Below are positions 1 to 10,521 of a stretch of DNA of 64,000 bases, in pieces; position 1 is the stretch's first letter, and the number at the start of each line of letters is the position of its first letter. This DNA comes from Carposina sasakii (taxonomy: Eukaryota > Arthropoda > Insecta > Lepidoptera > Carposinidae), in the NCBI GenBank assembly GCA_014607495.2, contig CP053163.1, positions 7,296,716 to 7,360,715 on the forward strand, given 5' to 3'. The position numbers and the translations under genes were made by a program. Below the pieces are notes generated by a model, which ran no database searches, was not told the DNA's origin, and worked only from the letters and a program-made list of their open reading frames with translations.

Positions 1-1776
1 ATAGGCGCACGCACCGTATGCGTTTTGCGACGCATCAGAGAAAATATGTAATTCTCTATAGTTTGTATGTATACCTATGACGTGACGGGGAATTCTTATA
101 TTAGGTAAATACTGAAACGTAGACATGAAGTGACACCACATTGATGCTATATCGGTGGGAACTTCGTCGTCCCAGTCTAGCTTACTGAGCCACAACTTTT
201 GCAACAATATTTTTGATGCAACAATTGCGGGACCTATGAGACCTAGCGGATCATAAATCTGTGATATAACTGATATCATTAAACGTTTAGTTATTTTAGA
301 TTCAGTATTATCTAATTTAGTCGTAAAATGTAACTCATCACAACGATTAGACCAACCTAGACCTAACGTTTTGGACTGACACTGATCACCGATACCTAAA
401 TCTTTTACGCTCTCAGGAGTGACGTCATAATTAAAGATCCACTTTCGCAAGGGCAAGCAACCACTCTGTAACGTTTTGGATGTTTTGTTGCATATGTCAA
501 GTAACCTATTAAGTTGGTCGTCGCCGGTAATCAAATCATCTACGTAAAAATCATCGTTTATTACGCGAGCGATGACGTCATCGTCACATTCATTAGCCAG
601 CTGTTTTAAGCACCGCATACTTAGGTATGGCGCAGACGCCGTGCCATAGGTAACTGTATTTAAACGATAGATATTAAGAGGTTTTTCACAATTCTCCCTC
701 CATAAAACGAGCTGTAAATTCCTCTGGTCTTTTTGTATTAAAATTTGCCTATACATTTTCTCAATGTCTGCACAGGCTACAAACCGATATTGACGAAACC
801 GTAATAATGTAGAAAATATGTCGTTCTGCAAAGGGGGACCAGTGAATTGAATATCATTTAACGATTTATTAGAAGAGGTTGGTTCACTCGCATTAAATAC
901 CACCCGCAACTTAGTTGTGACACTATCTTCGCGATAAACCCCATGATGTGGCAAGAAATAGTGAGGCTTATCTATGTCGCTTATATTATTTGAAATCAAG
1001 GTCATATGACCCAAATCTTCATATTCCCGCATAAAACTCGAATATAAATCTTTATAATTAGGCGAACGATCCAACCTTCGCTCTAGTGATAAAAACCGAC
1101 TCCTAGCTGTATGGTAAGACTCCCCCAAAGAATCAGCTGATTCTTTTAAAGGTATTCTAACCGAAAACCTACCATTTTCAAGGCGTTTAGTAGTTTCCGA
1201 GTATAACGTTTCACAATAACGCTCTTCAGTAGAAAGTGCACGAGGTAAATTAGAAATTTCTTCTATTTCCCAAAACTTTCGCAGTAACGAATCAACCTGA
1301 ACAAGGTTACATTGAACTTCAATGTTTTTAAACGTATATTTCGAATTAATGCAACCGGAAATGATCCAACCTACCTTCGAGTCCTGTAGGTATGGGCCGG
1401 TTCCTAGACGTATCTTATTTTCGTTTAATAAGTCCCAAAAAACGTCAGCGCCTATCAATAAATCTATTTCAGACGAGACGTGGAACGTAGGGTCAGCGAG
1501 TTGAACATGGTTAGGTATACGTATAGCCGCGCGATCTACGTTTATCGAAGGTAGGTTCGAACAGATCCTTGGCAGAACTAAGCACTTCAACTCGGTGTTA
1601 AAATCGTATACTTTAGAACGCATATTAATTTTGCAAGTGTAGGAAGAATGCGATATCGATTGTCCTACACCACTAATACGTATAGTGGACTGTATCTTAG
1701 GTACGTTTAGATGTTTACATAAATTTTCGCTAATAAAACAATTTTGACTGCCGTTATCTAATAAGTGCACGGGCCA
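1..1776 (-). pseudogene. pol: BEL/Pao protease and reverse transcriptase, frame-shifted, 3' end outside window
   Basis: An uninterrupted frame (codons in the phase of base 1) reads from about 1776 to base 1. In order: an aspartic-protease active site LLDNGSQ (1739-1761; DNG where DSG is commoner), the protease flap region with LLIGADVFWDLL (1390-1455), a linker, then reverse transcriptase with VVFNAS (827-844), ADIEKMYRQI (motif A, 742-771), YGTASAPY and YVDDLITG (motif C, 523-546), and finally the first RNase H motif FSDAS at 28-42. No stop interrupts the frame; I translated nearly every line of it. It is joined to gag only after a one-base shift near 1759-1763, so it has no start of its own. 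Family knowledge predicts cleavage of the polyprotein and cDNA synthesis inside virus-like particles. Confidence 0.85.
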
Positions 1777-3319
1777 AATGGTACCTATTGTCTTCGCCGG
1801 CGACTTCGACTAGCGCTGTAGATAACAGAACCGGTTGCGACGTCTTTGCATTTGTTGTGAACGTCAACACATCACAATCAGCTGATTTGCTAATGCAGTG
1901 CAAAGCAGATAATTGGCCTGACGACAATGGAGATGAACCGATGTTATGTGCAGTCGAATCTTGGTGAAGTAACGTATTATGCTTCTTATTGCACAGTTTA
2001 CATGACCCGAAAACACAATCATTAGGATTATGGCCGCTTGAACGTATACAATTAAGACAAAGATTTTTATCTTTAACAAGTTTTAGTCTATCTATAACCG
2101 ACAAGTTAAGAAAATTTGAACATGAGTAAAGAGAATGATTGCCATTGCACAATGGGCAAACACCATTATAGCCTTTATTGTGTTGTTTATTCGCTATGTT
2201 TTTACTACTCGAAGCGGATACATAGCTATATGTTTGTTGATTACTATTAGATCTTTTATACTCATTTGTAAGCTTCGAATCAGAACTTTGCTGTTTTAAA
2301 TGTATTGAATTTTTATTAATATTCGATCTAATCATATCCAACATGTCCGCTTTGTTTCGTAAAAATGTAAATAAATGTTCTAATTTTAAGGTATTTGTAT
2401 CTCCACGTACATCAGAAAGAAGGCTACCTTTATGATTTTCCCAATCACGTTCTGTTGATGGATCGAGCTTGGACACTACGAGATAAATAATTAAGGTATC
2501 CCAGGTGTCGGTAGGTTCATTTAACGATTTAAGTGCGCGAAGGTTACGTAATACGGAATCTATTAGCTTCCTAATTTGAGTAGGAGATTCCTTATTTACT
2601 GACGCAATGGAGAACAAAGACCTCACGTGATTTTGCAACAATAAACGGTTATTCTGAAATCTATTTTCTAATAACTCCCACGCGTGAACATAGTTTAGGG
2701 CTGTAAACTCTAATGAACTGATTACCTGCAATGCAGAACCGCTAAGTGACGATTTTAAATAATGAAATTTTTGAACTGGATCTAAATCTGAACGACTATG
2801 AATCATTGTAACGTATGAATTTTTATACTCAAGCCACTGATCGTATGATCCGTCAAAGGCAGGTAACTTGATTTCCGGTAATTTAATCGACACATGCTTT
2901 TCAGTGTGACAAGGAGATTGAGGATTAGGCTCACCTTTTTCTATTTGGTTTAATATGCACTTCGCGGCAGCCACTGCATTATAGAACTGGCATTCAAACT
3001 GTTCCCTATAGTCTAAATGAGCAAGTAATTCGGATGATTCGACATTTTCCTCGAGTTTACTTTGAATGCAATTAAAATCTTTATAAAAGTCCGTTACGGT
3101 TTGAATTCGTAATTGCAACTGAACTTTTATCATAGCATCTAATTTAGTTTTATCTATGTTAAAAACGTATTTTTCGAATAAAGTTAATCTACTTTTAATA
3201 TTACCGCGTTGCCTTTTGAGCTCACTAAAATCAGACATTTTCGAAACACCAGGCATTGGCGACTTTGACCTTGACCTTTGCGAGTTGTCTGCGGCTAATT
3301 TAAAATCTTCCTCACTCAT
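1754..3319 (-). CDS. gag: BEL/Pao gag polyprotein with zinc knuckles
   Basis: 521 codons from an ATG at 3319. The N-terminus is basic and Ser-rich. It is followed by a long helical capsid-like region (about residues 130-340) of the type found in Pao-family gag (DUF1759-like), including the motif LPAFDGSYDQW near residue 155. Around residues 385-455 are Cys/His clusters (CPLCNGNHSLYSC, CLNCIRSSGHNPNDC, CKLCNKKH) that form nucleic-acid-binding knuckles. The last 25 residues already belong to the protease leader. The frame ends in TAA at 1754-1756, exactly where the protease active-site motif resumes in the next frame, so the natural product is probably a longer gag-pro-pol polyprotein. The role would be assembly of the cytoplasmic particle that packages element RNA. 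Confidence 0.88.
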   Translation of the reverse strand: MSEEDFKLAADNSQRSRSKSPMPGVSKMSDFSELKRQRGNIKSRLTLFEKYVFNIDKTKLDAMIKVQLQLRIQTVTDFYKDFNCIQSKLEENVESSELLAHLDYREQFECQFYNAVAAAKCILNQIEKGEPNPQSPCHTEKHVSIKLPEIKLPAFDGSYDQWLEYKNSYVTMIHSRSDLDPVQKFHYLKSSLSGSALQVISSLEFTALNYVHAWELLENRFQNNRLLLQNHVRSLFSIASVNKESPTQIRKLIDSVLRNLRALKSLNEPTDTWDTLIIYLVVSKLDPSTERDWENHKGSLLSDVRGDTNTLKLEHLFTFLRNKADMLDMIRSNINKNSIHLKQQSSDSKLTNEYKRSNSNQQTYSYVSASSSKNIANKQHNKGYNGVCPLCNGNHSLYSCSNFLNLSVIDRLKLVKDKNLCLNCIRSSGHNPNDCVFGSCKLCNKKHNTLLHQDSTAHNIGSSPLSSGQLSALHCISKSADCDVLTFTTNAKTSQPVLLSTALVEVAGEDNRYHLARALIR

Positions 3320-3616
3320 TTTAGCACTTAAGAGAAGAAAAGAGTACTTACAGTCGTTAGGAAACCTTCAGAAGCCCACGAAAACCACTGGTCGAAGTAC
3401 CCTCGACAAGGTTTCGTGTCGCGTAGATTTTACTGAAATTTAACACACACGGCACTGTATTAACGCAATCGAGGTTGGAAGATGGGAAGGAACAAGGAAG
3501 GATGACCTGACCGTTTCGAATATGCGCCTTCTGCCTTCTTCCTCGAGCTGGACCCTTCGTCGACTTCGGTTGATTTTCGAATTTTGCTCGTATTTTCGCC
3601 GAATCTTCGTATAATC

Positions 3617-3632
3617 GGCTCGAATGGACCAA
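3617..3632 (-). promoter_or_regulatory. Primer-binding site of the BEL/Pao element
   Basis: TTGGTCCATTCGAGCC directly follows the LTR's terminal CA. TGG plus acceptor-stem sequence is the form expected for a tRNA 3' end, but I do not assign the tRNA. Confidence 0.5.
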
Positions 3633-3864
3633 TGTTTTAGCCTGATTAGCTAAAGAGGTAGGAACTCTTCAATAAATGATTTTATTAAATTTTGAATTTA
3701 AAACGTATATTGATCGGTAGTACAGAGTTCAACGAATCGAATTGACAAATTTATAAGCAAAAAAACGTATGTGTGAAGTTTGCGCCGGCGCGCTGCAGCT
3801 GTCTTCACGTTAGTGTCTAATGCCACCACTTGACCACTAGATGGCGCTAACGAGCGCCGTAACA
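3633..3864 (-). repeat. 5' LTR of the BEL/Pao element
   Basis: On the minus strand the segment starts TGTTACGGCGC and ends GCTAAAACA, the TG...CA form of LTRs. It is followed two bases later by a TGG primer-binding site. Inside are a GCGCCATCTAGTGG block near the start, a TATAAATT box-like sequence near 3755 and AATAAA near 3685, in the usual U3-R order. The partner LTR is outside the window, so both boundaries are inferred. Confidence 0.7.
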
Positions 3865-3869
3865 ATAGC

Positions 3870-3996
3870 CTATGTTCATCCAGGTCCAATAAGGATTCTA
3901 ACGGTGAAAGAATTTTTGAAATCGGTCCAGTAGTTTTTGAGCCTATTCATTACAACCAAACAAACAAAGTTTTCCTCTTTATAATATTAGTGTAGA
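3870..3996 (-). mobile_element. Helitron 5' end, interrupted by the BEL/Pao LTR
   Basis: Read on the minus strand from 3996, the sequence starts TCTACACTAATATTATAAAG and continues with the AAACTACTGGACCGATTTC motif common to lepidopteran non-autonomous Helitrons. It is preceded by A, as in A|TC insertion. It stops at the BEL/Pao LTR, so its 3' part would lie left of the window. Confidence 0.65.
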
Positions 3997-4234
3997 TTTA
4001 TAATATTTTTTTATGTTGAAATACGAATATTTTTTTTAAAACGAAAAACCGACTTCCTCCCAAAACTCGAGCTTACTAAAGTAAAATTTAACTAAAGGGC
4101 AAATATATATTGCGTTAAGCCGTGTACGAAGTTTAGGAGGCATAATATTGTCAGATTTATATAATTTTTATATAAAATAGGCCACATGACAAAAGAGAAA
4201 AAGGACTAGGCTTCGAAACTTTACGTCTGACAAT
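3997..4234. other. Non-coding AT-rich stretch
   Basis: No open frame or recognisable RNA. AACCGACTTCC near 4048 resembles a motif of the composite repeat at 6.2-6.7 kb, but the match is too short to call. Confidence 0.4.
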
Positions 4235-4600
4235 ATGATGATTATGATGATAATGATGACCTCCGACCAATTTCGGTCATGGAGACCACTTCTACTCCTA
4301 GATATTACTATATATTGCATCTCTTCTGAACATCTTTGTATCTGAGGAGTTGCCCGTCGCGTTTCCGCTTGCCCTCCTCCAGTTCAGAAAAGAAGATGCG
4401 CTTAGCCAATCTCTTCTCCGCCATACGAGACACATGACCGCACCACCGAAACTGCCGACGCATTAAGTAGGCCTCATGGCACTTACATTGGCTCTTCGCA
4501 ATACTTCGGTATTACGCACTCGGTTGGACCATCTGATTCTCATGATGGATCGGAGGCACTTGAGGTGGAATCGATCCAGAGTGCGTATGTGGCGACGGTA
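4235..4600 (-). pseudogene. LINE reverse-transcriptase C-terminal fragment with (TCA)n tail
   Basis: On the minus strand, 4320-4475 encodes a run with the form [21 protein letters not shown] followed by a Gly/Lys/Arg-rich segment. This resembles the Arg-Trp-x-Gly-His-Val-x-Arg-Met block just after the reverse-transcriptase domain of several insect non-LTR retrotransposons. Related coding sequence before it (4480-4600) is in a different frame, so the copy is dead. Downstream on the same strand, 4235-4262 is a degenerate (TCA/TTA)n run, the usual 3' tail of such elements. The clade is not resolved from this fragment. Confidence 0.55.
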
Positions 4601-4631
4601 CATGCACCACGACTCGGAGGAATATAAGAGA

Positions 4632-5127
4632 CTAGTGGACGCCCGCGACTTCGTCCGCGTGGACTACAGAAAAAACAAAATGTCGAAATTATTCGGGATA
4701 AAAACATTTTCCCCGCATAAAAAGTAGCCTATATGTTAAGTGGGACCTGTCACAATATATTTCTGAAAACTGCATCGAAATTGTTTCAGCCGTTTCTGTG
4801 ATTAGCGTGCTCAGACAAACCGACAAACAGACAAAAATTCCAAAAATCATTGTTTTGGGTACTATTGCGTTGACAAAGAAGGTCTCCTATATTTTTTACC
4901 CGACTGCGCGACGCAAAGGTATTTCTCATATATCTTCCATGTTTTTTCCACATTTTCCTCTTATTCTTCGTCCCTATTGGTCGCACTGTGATGATATATA
5001 GCCTAAAGCCTTCCTCGATAAATGGACTATCCAACACAAAAAGAATTTTTTAATTCGACCCAGTAGTTCCGGAGATTAGCGCGTTCAAACAAACAAACAA
5101 ACTCTTCAGCTTTATAATATTATATAT
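4632..5127 (-). mobile_element. Non-autonomous Helitron, second of a head-to-tail pair
   Basis: The minus-strand 3' end is GTCCACTAG|T (CTAG at 4632-4635) preceded by the CG-rich hairpin CGCGGACGAAGTCGCGGG. The 5' end near 5127 is a TATATATAATATTATAAAGCTGAAG variant of the usual TCTATACTAATATTATAAAG. The interior carries the standard blocks for this group: GATTAGCGCG, a segment near 4985-5030 about an otherwise intact start, and AAACGGCTGA-like sequence near 4785. No coding capacity. Confidence 0.75.
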
Positions 5128-5177
5128 ATAGTTGTTGCCCGCGACTTCGTCCGCGTCAACAAACAGAATAAAATATT

Positions 5178-5450
5178 TTAAAGTACTTCTGCGTAAATTA
5201 TATTTTTTGTTTTATTTTCTTGTGGCAGAAGAACATACTGATTTTCTCCGCAACCCGATCTTGACAACGCGACATATAATTGGCCGTGTGAAAAGCAGTC
5301 TTGACGTAAGTCAATTCCAACGTGTTTAAACGTTTGCCCCTGTGATTTATTAATTGTTACAGCAAAAGATAACTTAACAGGGAATTGAATTCTTTTAAAA
5401 TGTTGAATAACTTTTCCTAAGACGGTATTTTCATATCTCTCAAAATTTAG
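5178..5450 (-). pseudogene. Pif1-like Helitron helicase, C-terminal fragment
   Basis: One open minus-strand frame ends in TAA at 5178-5180. It reads, in order, [20 protein letters not shown] (helicase motif V region), then the [11 protein letters not shown] motif VI region, and ends ...NIIYAEVL. This is the extreme C-terminus of the Helitron Rep-helicase. It belongs to a different lineage from the Helitron at 51-54 kb, whose equivalent blocks read [15 protein letters not shown] and SHGQLYAACSRV. Everything N-terminal of it (Rep nuclease, Walker A and B) is absent. Upstream coding sequence is replaced by duplicated non-coding sequence, so this is a dead fragment. Confidence 0.75.
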
Positions 5451-5622
5451 CTGGGCTGTTAAGGGTTCTGCATCAGGTTATCTAGACCTTCAATTTTATT
5501 ACGTTATTAGAAAGTGCTTATCATGCTGAGCAACTTTTCCTAACAGGGTATTTTCATATCTCTCAAAGTTTAGCTGGGCTGCTAAGGGTTCTGCATCAGG
5601 CAGTCTAGACCTTCAATTTTTT
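5410..5622. repeat. Imperfect direct duplication inside the Helitron
   Basis: About 88 bp starting ACTTTTCCTAA at 5410 recurs from 5533 (offset 123 bp), both units ending near CTAGACCTTCAATTTT. Only a handful of bases differ. Confidence 0.8.
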
Positions 5623-5982
5623 TCTTTCATATCATTTCTACGTCATTTTATTCTTTCATACATATTTTTTGGATAACTTGAACCGTTTACGCAGCGCACG
5701 CAACGGAAGTCTCCAAAGTTGAATAATTTTCCCAATTTTTTCCACATTTTCCTCTTATTCTTCGTCCCTATTGGTCGCACTGTGATGATATATAGCCTAA
5801 AGCCTTCCTCGATAAATGGACTATCCAACACAAAAAGAATTTTTTAATTCGACCCAGTAGTTCCGGAGATTAGCGCGTTCAATCAAACAAACAAACAAAC
5901 AAACAAACTCTTCAGCTTTATAATATTAGTATAGATTTGGCAGCACAACAGACATGTACACACTTATTTAGGCAACATATAA

Positions 5983-6235
5983 TTACACTCCTTCTTCCTG
6001 CCCTGTTCCCAATCATTTGGGGTCGGTGCAATATGTAGTTACTCTTTTTTCATTCATCCCTATTATCCGTCATCTCGTTATTCTCATGTCTACCTCTTCC
6101 TCTATAACCATCTTACTTCGGACACGGCTTAACGCAACATATAATTTCATGACTTAACACAATTATCTTCATCTTCATAAGCCTATTGCAGTCCATTACT
6201 GGACGTAGGCCCCCCCTGCCATAGGGGGATTTTGT
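5983..6235 (-). repeat. Interspersed repeat fragments, including a LINE 3' tail
   Basis: 5995-6060 contains CCCAATCATTTGGGGTCGGTG, and 6175-6232 contains AGTCCATTACTGGACGTAGG in minus orientation. Both are blocks I know from lepidopteran non-LTR retrotransposon 3' regions. The second block is the complement of the GGCCTATGTCCA..GTGGAC block seen at 10.4 and 27.5 kb. No open frame. Confidence 0.5.
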
Positions 6236-6239
6236 TACT

Positions 6240-6702
6240 TAAAAGTTCCACTATCTGTTTTTCGGCGGCTCCATCATCAGACCCTCGTTTCCTTTATATT
6301 ATGTGTAGCTGACCAAAATTCTCTATAAAAATCTAAAAACGGACTACTCACTCGTGCCTTTTATATTTGAGGATATCCCTAGATTCCTTAGAGATTCCAT
6401 CATCAGATGTTATGTTTTATATGTAGGTGATCAAAACGCTCAGTCAAAGTATAAAAACAGACTACATGTGCCTATAATATTGGAGGATTGCCCTCGATTT
6501 CTCCAAGATCCCATCATCAGATCCTGATGTAGTGAATATGGGACCAACCTGGAAGTATACCATGACCAACTATAAAAAAAAATTGAAATCGGTTCATAAA
6601 TGACGGAGTTCTGAGGTAACACACATAAAAAATAAAATTAAAAATTAAAAAAAAAAACATACAGACGAATTGATAACCTCTCTTTTTGAAGTCGGTTAAA
6701 AA
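6240..6702. repeat. Composite interspersed repeat with three internal units
   Basis: CCATCATCAG recurs at 6271, 6397 and 6511. The surrounding sequence, including AAAAACGGACTAC / AAAAACAGACTAC and GAGGATATCCCT / GAGGATTGCCCT, is similar between units, so the core is a degenerate tandem of about 114-126 bp. It ends ACGAATTGATAACC...TTTTTGAAGTCGGTTAAAAA, an end I recognise as frequent in lepidopteran genomes but do not classify. Confidence 0.55.
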
Positions 6703-9700
6703 TCAGCCTGAATCTCAATCTGGGAGCTGAGATATCTTGAGTAAGTAAATAAACTCAAAAAGTGCACCTTATTATTATTATGTATTATTAGTATTAGAAA
6801 TATTAATACATAGATGAAAATTTTAAAAAATTACGATTATCGATTGAATATCGACTTATCGATATTTAATTTTTAGTCTATTATGACTACCAAATCCCTG
6901 ATTATGACTGCCGTTCGTTGATAGTTGCCGTAAGTGTATTTTTATTATCTATGCTCGCTCCTCCGCTCATTCATTTCGTATTTTCCGTTGCTTCTTGAGT
7001 GTTTTTCGATTTCTTTAAATTTATAACGACCAAGTCTAATAACATTCAGTAATATAACTTCCTTCTTGTCTCCACTGCAACTTTAATAAATCAGTTGTTA
7101 GGTTAGGTTTATTTATGCATGAATCAGAGTTGTTAGGTTAGGCTATTTATTCACACCATTCTCATCTTATTACATTCTAGCCCAAATAAAGTATAGATTG
7201 TAAATATAACCTTACTTTTCACCGCTTAGAACTAAAAGCTTTTTTAACTTTTAAGATCTGGGCGTCATTACTCAGAAAATGGACTCTTTAGTAGCTACAC
7301 GTTGCTGTTTCACATATTAAGACTAAATCGAATAATCTGGACAAACTGGAATTCAATTGGGATTAAACATACCGTTAGTGTTTAGAAAGTGCACTTGAAG
7401 GAAGTCTAGAAGCCATCCCACCTTTTTATATAGCTTCAGTGAAAATGATTGCTTATTGTTAGTACTATTACTGTCGTGAAGGAGCCTGTGGGAATCGCTC
7501 GGGAGAACTCGGCACCTGGTGCAGTGAACCCTTACACTCGTTTTTCTGCATCGTCCCATCATGTGTGACTACTTTTTGTTCTTTTATGTTATTTACTATT
7601 ATAAACGCTTTAATCTCAGATGAATTCTCATAATTTCCTAATTTCTTCTTAATAACAAGTATATCTATGAAATTGACTCATGTGCCCGTTCCATAATCTA
7701 TATAAATAAACATCTATCCAACATTAAAAAAACCAAATCTAGAACTAAATATTTAATTTCACTCTTCGCAATAGCTCGCAAAAAATATTGTTTGACATAC
7801 AAATTGGCAATCGCCTACTTATCTTAAATACATCAGTCAAACGTTTTAAAATATAACGGCTGGAACACACGAACATGATGTTTCATCGTTTACACGATCT
7901 GAATCTGAGCGGACGAGATTGAACTTGTTGACCGTTGACCTAACATAGCTTGCGTTCACCTTTCGGAAGCTTAAAGATGTTTTGTGGTGCGCATTTGTTT
8001 TTATCTGATGCTCATTGGGCTGCGAAGTTTTCTGTAAATAGGATATGATAGTGAACGATTTAGGTCAGTTTTAATTTATGTTGCAGTACTCTCTTACTAA
8101 CTTTATGATCTTACCATATTTTATTTTGCTTTATAATTACTACAGAACGTTAGTTTTTACTTTAGATCGTTTTACCAATAAATGTGTATTCAAAATGTAA
8201 TGCACTTTTATTCTTCGGTGACGGAAAAGAAAAAGAAGAATCCAAATTTTCACAGCCATTACCGGAACTAAACTGCACTTGCATTGCATTCGTAGGCAAT
8301 TTAGTAAACATTGTCATCGCAAAATAGGAAAGTCGTAGATTATTGTTAGCCGATACACTCTGTCGCGTTTACGATATGTAAAGTCTGAGAAAAAGCAGCT
8401 CTTCGCTCAGTTAGCCAATTACCAGCTTCTGTTATCTTTCCAATAAAAAATTGTTCATACAGAATAACCACTCTTACCAATTTGCCGGAGATTAGCTTCG
8501 CTTACTCAAGGCTCGCCGATTACCGTTCGGCCAGTAGTTAGATTACAATTGGGTACCAATTGTGTCACTTTTACCTTTTTAGCAGTCTCTCACATATTTT
8601 CTATTACTGACCGCTCGCTAACGAGTCACGAATGATTACTGACCAACCAAATTATAGAGGTTTTTACTGGTTAAAAAAAATATTGTGTCTGACCTAATAA
8701 CAGTTAATCATCTGCTAAAATGTCTCGACTTTGCTGCATTACTTTTTGCAAACCATTTTAAACAATGCGGCTTTTGCGGTGATCTAAACTACTTTTTGCG
8801 CGCACTTTCTTCGACTACTTCTCTTCCAACATTGTTTACTAAAGTTTATTTCTTATAGGAAACTAAAGAGGATTTCTTACTAACTTATGTCTCACTAACT
8901 TACGTTCATTTTCGATGTGTCTGTTGATTAGTTTCAACAGACGTACGAAGTTGTTTTCTAGTTCATACCTGTAACAAAAGAGTAAGATGCTTTAATAATT
9001 TCTCCTAAGATATAAAAAGTTGAATAATTTCTCAATCAGCTGTGATAAAAAAATGCATACCGCTTGATAGTGATAAAAACAATGTTGATTTAATCTAGTT
9101 GTCTTAAGTGTCGGTGTTTATGGATTTATTCATTTTACTAGCCTACTGTACTTAACTAGCTGTTTTCCGCCAGAGACTCTTGTTCGTGTGTAGGAACTAC
9201 AACTAGCACGCCAAAAAATAAAACTATAAATTTAACCTACCCTACACACTATCAAAATAAAAAAAGCAGAAATTTGTTATTCACTTCCACATAATATATT
9301 ACTGTTGTTTTTTTTTGCTCTTAAATAAATGTATTCATTTCAGAAGTATCACTTTAAATTGCAGCTATAACGAGCTGCAAATTGCCAACATAACAAGATG
9401 CCCTTCAAAACCAATCGATCCTGTACATTTTGGTGCGTCACGTCGCCGTTTCTCATATCTCGGGGTTAATCTCAGGTTTCTGTCGTATGTAGGCCAGCAG
9501 CCAGTCGGTCACTGGGACGTCGGGCATGCAGCGCTTTCTGCACAAGTCTTATGCAGATTAGCAACGGAAATTTACAGCCCTATTCTCGATATTCATTTAT
9601 GTTTAGGCGCTTCATGCGCCAACTTTCATCTTAAAGCTTCTCATGGTCTACGATTTTAAATATCGGTACGTGACTTTGCGGACAAATTTTTGCGCAGATG

Positions 9701-10430
9701 GGTTGTAGTTAATAGTATTTGTATTACTTATATGTCTTTGAGTATTCACTCATTAACAACTATTTCATGCAATTTGCATATTATTTATGCATCTAGATTG
9801 TCAAAACTAGATATTGGAACACATGTTATAAAAGTACTACATTGCTTATTGCATTTCAAATTCACCACATGCTATAAAATAATGGATTATCATGGCGTCT
9901 TTAATTTTACACCATTGTGTTAAGTATGCAGTCGCAAGTGCAGCCATCACTTACGGGCCTTACTTACGATAATTTTATATATTCATACATTTTTAACACT
10001 ATCATATACTTATTGAAAGAGTAAGCATTTCAACTCTAATTAAGGTGCAATTACGATGCGGGAAGTCGGCTGTGAGAACGAAAATGATGACGCTATAGAG
10101 ATTTTCTTCTTTTAAATTCTTGGAATTAGTGACATTAAAAACATTATTGTTAAAAGTAGTTCAACTTACACAAATGAAGAATAGGTTGTAATGCACATTT
10201 CATGTTAAAATATTATTCCAGTAAATATTAATTCATTTAGTCGTTGCCTCCCCGTAGGTTCTCGTACATGGCTCTAGGGAAAGAACTTGTAAAAGTATGT
10301 GAATATTTAGTTCTGATCTCATCCTATGGTGATAAACTTATTTTGTCGATTTTTAACAAGAAAGTTGTATATTTAAAGCAGTTAATTAGTAGAATCCCCT
10401 AAAATACTTATTTTATTTCTGCAAAAGTAT
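6703..10430. other. Non-coding DNA, no gene seen
   Basis: No open frame resembles a protein and no tRNA-like fold was found. Items of note are a TATCGATA site at 6857-6864 with another ATCGAT at 6839, and short GTTAGGTTAGG runs near 7097 and 7130. Confidence 0.5.
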
Positions 10431-10521
10431 CCAAACTCCGGTCGGAGTGGAGGGGTTGGGGGAGGCCTATGTCCAACAGTGGACTTCTCAGGGCTGTAAA
10501 CGATGATGATGATGATGATCC
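10431..10521 (+). repeat. Non-LTR retrotransposon 3' tail with (GAT)n
   Basis: GGGGGAGGCCTATGTCCAAC...GTGGAC...GGGCTGTAAACGATGATGATGATGATGAT is the 3' end of a lepidopteran LINE family, ending in its characteristic trinucleotide microsatellite. A sister copy lies at 27.47 kb. It is 5'-truncated and has no coding part. Confidence 0.65.

Larger units (their letters stand above)
1..3864 (-). mobile_element. BEL/Pao LTR retrotransposon, 5' part (cut by window edge)
   Basis: Reading the minus strand from 3864: a 232-bp LTR, a primer-binding site, an untranslated leader, gag (ATG at 3319), then protease and reverse transcriptase in a second frame that stays open to base 1, where RNase H begins. 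This order, the gag with paired Cys/His knuckles, the D-G-S-Q protease motif and the YVDD reverse transcriptase are those of the BEL/Pao superfamily. The rest of RNase H, the integrase and the 3' LTR lie left of the window. Helitron-type sequence directly abuts the LTR at 3870-3996, so the element probably inserted into an older Helitron. A one-base shift between gag and protease suggests a damaged or very recently decaying copy. Confidence 0.9.
5128..5935 (-). mobile_element. Helitron with helicase remnant, first of a head-to-tail pair
   Basis: The minus-strand 5' end A|TCTATACTAATATTATAAAG lies at 5935. The 3' end near 5130 has the CGCGGACGAAGTCGCGGG hairpin followed by CAACAACTAT, which immediately adjoins the 5' end of the next Helitron. 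Its first ~150 bp match the 5' part of the neighbouring copy at 4.9-5.1 kb. It contains the decayed C-terminus of a Pif1-like helicase and an internal duplication. A (AAAC)n run lies near 5884-5906. Confidence 0.75.

Noticed and set aside
7095..7142. GTTAGGTTAGG runs resembling the insect telomere repeat TTAGG
   Set aside because: Only two units at each place and no array; chance or repeat-derived motif is sufficient.
10502..10520. Trinucleotide array as a CRISPR-like or coding repeat
   Set aside because: It is the simple-sequence tail of a LINE; CRISPR is not expected in an insect nuclear genome and no spacer structure exists.
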